This document shows positions 5,520 through 7,119 of a stretch of 7,119 nucleotides of DNA, piece by piece. How positions within the stretch are numbered: the first letter of the stretch is position 1; each line of letters opens with the position of its first letter. The notes beneath the pieces were generated by a model, which did no database searches, was not told where the DNA came from, and saw only the letters and a list, made by a program, of their open reading frames with translations. This DNA is from an uncultured Thalassolituus sp. (GTDB lineage: Bacteria > Pseudomonadota > Gammaproteobacteria > Pseudomonadales > Oceanobacteraceae), in assembly GCA_913054055.1 (NCBI GenBank), contig CAJXIT010000178.1, forward strand, positions 1 to 7,119. Direction: 5' to 3'. The translations under genes and the position numbers were made by a program.

Positions 5520-7020
5520 AGAGCAGCGGATCATATCGTCTACCGATCTGAAAGGCATCACGACCCATGTAAATCAAGATTTCTTAGATATCAGTGGTTT
5601 TTCTGATGAAGAATTAATAGGCAAAAGTCACAATGTGGTACGTCACCCTGACATGCCACCGGCTGCCTTTCAATTATTATGGAATTACCTTAAAGATGGT
5701 AAACAATGGAAAGGGGTTGTAAAAAACCGCTGTAAAAACGGAGATCACTATTGGGTCGATGCCTTTGTTACCCCTGTAAAAGAGAATGGCCAGGTAGTTG
5801 GTTATGAATCCGTTCGCTACAAACCCGATCAAGAAAAAGTAAAGCGTGCGGAAAAAGTCTACAAACGTATTAACGCCGGCAAAACACCCATTCCAAAAAG
5901 CACACGCTTCAAAACCCTACCCATTAGCTTGATGGGTAATATTACCTTAGGTTTATCTTCCATTTTTATTGCCTCCACTATTAGCCCTATTGCTGCGCTC
6001 GTCCCTCTTGCTGGTATGTTTTTAACCTATAAATATGAACGCAGAGGCGCGGCGACCATCATCCAGCGCGCAAGAAACATTACACACGACCCTTTAGCAG
6101 CTTATATATATACAGGCCGAGACGATGCCATAGGCGAGGCATTGTTTGCATTTGAACATCAAAAAAGCCAACTTATCACGTTAAGAGAACGCTTAGAGGA
6201 TGCGACTCAGCCGATTCGGAAAGCCAGTGATATAAGTCACCAAGCGGCAGAAGACAGTTTGCATAAATTAACTGAGCAGCTTGATGCAGCCAACTTATTT
6301 GCCTCAGCATTTGAGCAAATCACAACTCAATTTGATTCCATTTCTGATTCAGTAAACGAAACAGCAACCCAAACACAAAATGCGCAAGAAGAAACTCAAA
6401 CCGGCGAACAACAAATGCTGAAAGTTAAGAGCACACTGGAGACCATGGCACACACCATTACCCAAGCATCCAGTAATGTTAAAGAACTGGCGAATCATGC
6501 AGAGTCTATTCATAGCTTTTTAGAAGTCATACAAAGCATTGCAGAGCAAACCAATCTATTGGCGCTAAACGCGGCCATAGAAGCTGCTCGGGCGGGCGAA
6601 CAAGGACGAGGCTTTGCTGTCGTCGCTGATGAAGTTCGCAGCTTAGCCACCCGAACACAGGAATCCACTGAAGAAATCAGACGTATCGTAGATGAACTTC
6701 GACAAGGTGCCAGTGAAGCCACCAATACGATGGATAATAGCCAAGAACAGGCATCACAAAATGCTGAACAGGTGCAAGCTACCTATGCCACCTTAGAGCA
6801 AGTCCGCAGCCGCGTTAACGAGGTGAATCAACAAATGGCAACCATTAACCAGTCTGTTCAAGACCAACGAGAAGGCTCAAAATCCATCAGCCAGCACATG
6901 GAAACCATTCGTCAAAATGCACAAGACAATACACAAAGTGCTAATGACAGCCAAAAAGCCGCAACGGAAGTCAGTAACCTAGTAGATGAACAAATAAACA
7001 TCATTACCCGTTTTAAATAA
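5473..7020 (+). CDS. aer: Aer-like aerotaxis receptor (PAS, membrane hairpin, MCP signalling domain)
   Basis: This 515-residue chemoreceptor closely resembles E. coli Aer, which reads cellular redox state through FAD and controls CheA/CheW for energy taxis. The N-terminal PAS domain (about 15-120) contains N34, R57, H58, D60 and W79, with VRHPDMP and KNRCKNGDHYWV in place. These positions equal E. coli Aer numbering and include FAD-pocket residues, so FAD binding is expected. After a linker, residues 150-186 form a hydrophobic hairpin without a periplasmic domain. A short HAMP-like segment (about 190-245, containing GRDDAIGEA) follows. The rest is the coiled-coil cytoplasmic domain, with the conserved tip SIAEQTNLLALNAAIEAARAGEQGRGFAVVADEVRSLA (355-392). 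The protein ends in RFK, with no NWETF-type CheR tether. An in-frame TAG at 5464 fixes ATG 5473 as the first possible start. It is transcribed divergently from glpK. Confidence 0.93.
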   Translation: MKKNFPVTQTEHPLSEEQRIISSTDLKGITTHVNQDFLDISGFSDEELIGKSHNVVRHPDMPPAAFQLLWNYLKDGKQWKGVVKNRCKNGDHYWVDAFVTPVKENGQVVGYESVRYKPDQEKVKRAEKVYKRINAGKTPIPKSTRFKTLPISLMGNITLGLSSIFIASTISPIAALVPLAGMFLTYKYERRGAATIIQRARNITHDPLAAYIYTGRDDAIGEALFAFEHQKSQLITLRERLEDATQPIRKASDISHQAAEDSLHKLTEQLDAANLFASAFEQITTQFDSISDSVNETATQTQNAQEETQTGEQQMLKVKSTLETMAHTITQASSNVKELANHAESIHSFLEVIQSIAEQTNLLALNAAIEAARAGEQGRGFAVVADEVRSLATRTQESTEEIRRIVDELRQGASEATNTMDNSQEQASQNAEQVQATYATLEQVRSRVNEVNQQMATINQSVQDQREGSKSISQHMETIRQNAQDNTQSANDSQKAATEVSNLVDEQINIITRFK

Positions 7021-7119
7021 AGAAGCCCAATATTTTGTGCTACTGAGCATTATTAAAACCGAGCGCCCTTCTAATTGTTTATTTCGTAAAACAAGTGATT
7101 CTAAATATGAATTGACTGG
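7021..7119. other. Intergenic sequence after aer; no gene seen
   Basis: These 99 bases have no supported ORF. The only structure is an A/T-rich 6-bp inverted repeat (TTGTTT with AAACAA, near 7076-7096) that lacks a GC stem and T-run, so I do not call a terminator. A TTGACT close to the end could be a -35 for a gene beyond the window, but the matching -10 is not included. Confidence 0.4.

Noticed and set aside
6510..6725. Minus-strand 71-codon frame inside the receptor signalling domain
   Set aside because: It is the antisense of the highly conserved MCP hairpin tip, with Ser/Arg/Ala-rich shadow composition and no ribosome-binding site seen.

Overview
The window looks like ordinary chromosome from a marine-type gammaproteobacterium. 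This rests on an Aer-type aerotaxis receptor, a sodium-coupled phosphate transporter, a membrane GGDEF protein, an outer-membrane barrel with a C-terminal Phe, and moderately AT-rich DNA. An Oceanospirillales- or Alteromonadales-like host is an inference; nothing here fixes the genus. I see no insertion sequence, phage gene, tRNA, rRNA or CRISPR array.

Layout. At the left, two minus-strand genes form a tight pair: a Na+/phosphate cotransporter (267-1427) followed by an 81-residue charged helical protein (9-254) whose Shine-Dalgarno overlaps the transporter stop codon. A 279-base intergenic region (1428-1706) follows. It contains a strong minus-strand intrinsic terminator with no minus-strand gene just upstream of it, a second hairpin, and a perfect sigma-28-type -10 motif just before the next gene. 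A plus-strand gene (1707-2603) encodes an unrecognised secreted outer-membrane beta-barrel. It converges, 17 bases apart, on a minus-strand diguanylate cyclase (2621-3784). That gene lies 65 bases downstream of glycerol kinase glpK (3850-5328, minus), with a strand-specific RNA hairpin in between. A 144-base divergent region separates glpK from a plus-strand aerotaxis receptor (5473-7020). The last 99 bases hold no gene.

How the genes relate. The phosphate transporter and small protein are almost certainly co-transcribed. glpK and the diguanylate cyclase may share a transcript, with the hairpin in the cyclase leader able to sequester its ribosome-binding site. The receptor senses redox or energy state through an FAD-PAS domain and signals to CheA, so carbon use, c-di-GMP signalling and taxis genes sit side by side, although no direct functional link is shown. 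Most genes are conventional. The best candidates for something undescribed are a possible small RNA at about 1510-1595, the 3794-3844 leader hairpin, and the sigma-28-like, possibly leaderless start of the barrel gene.
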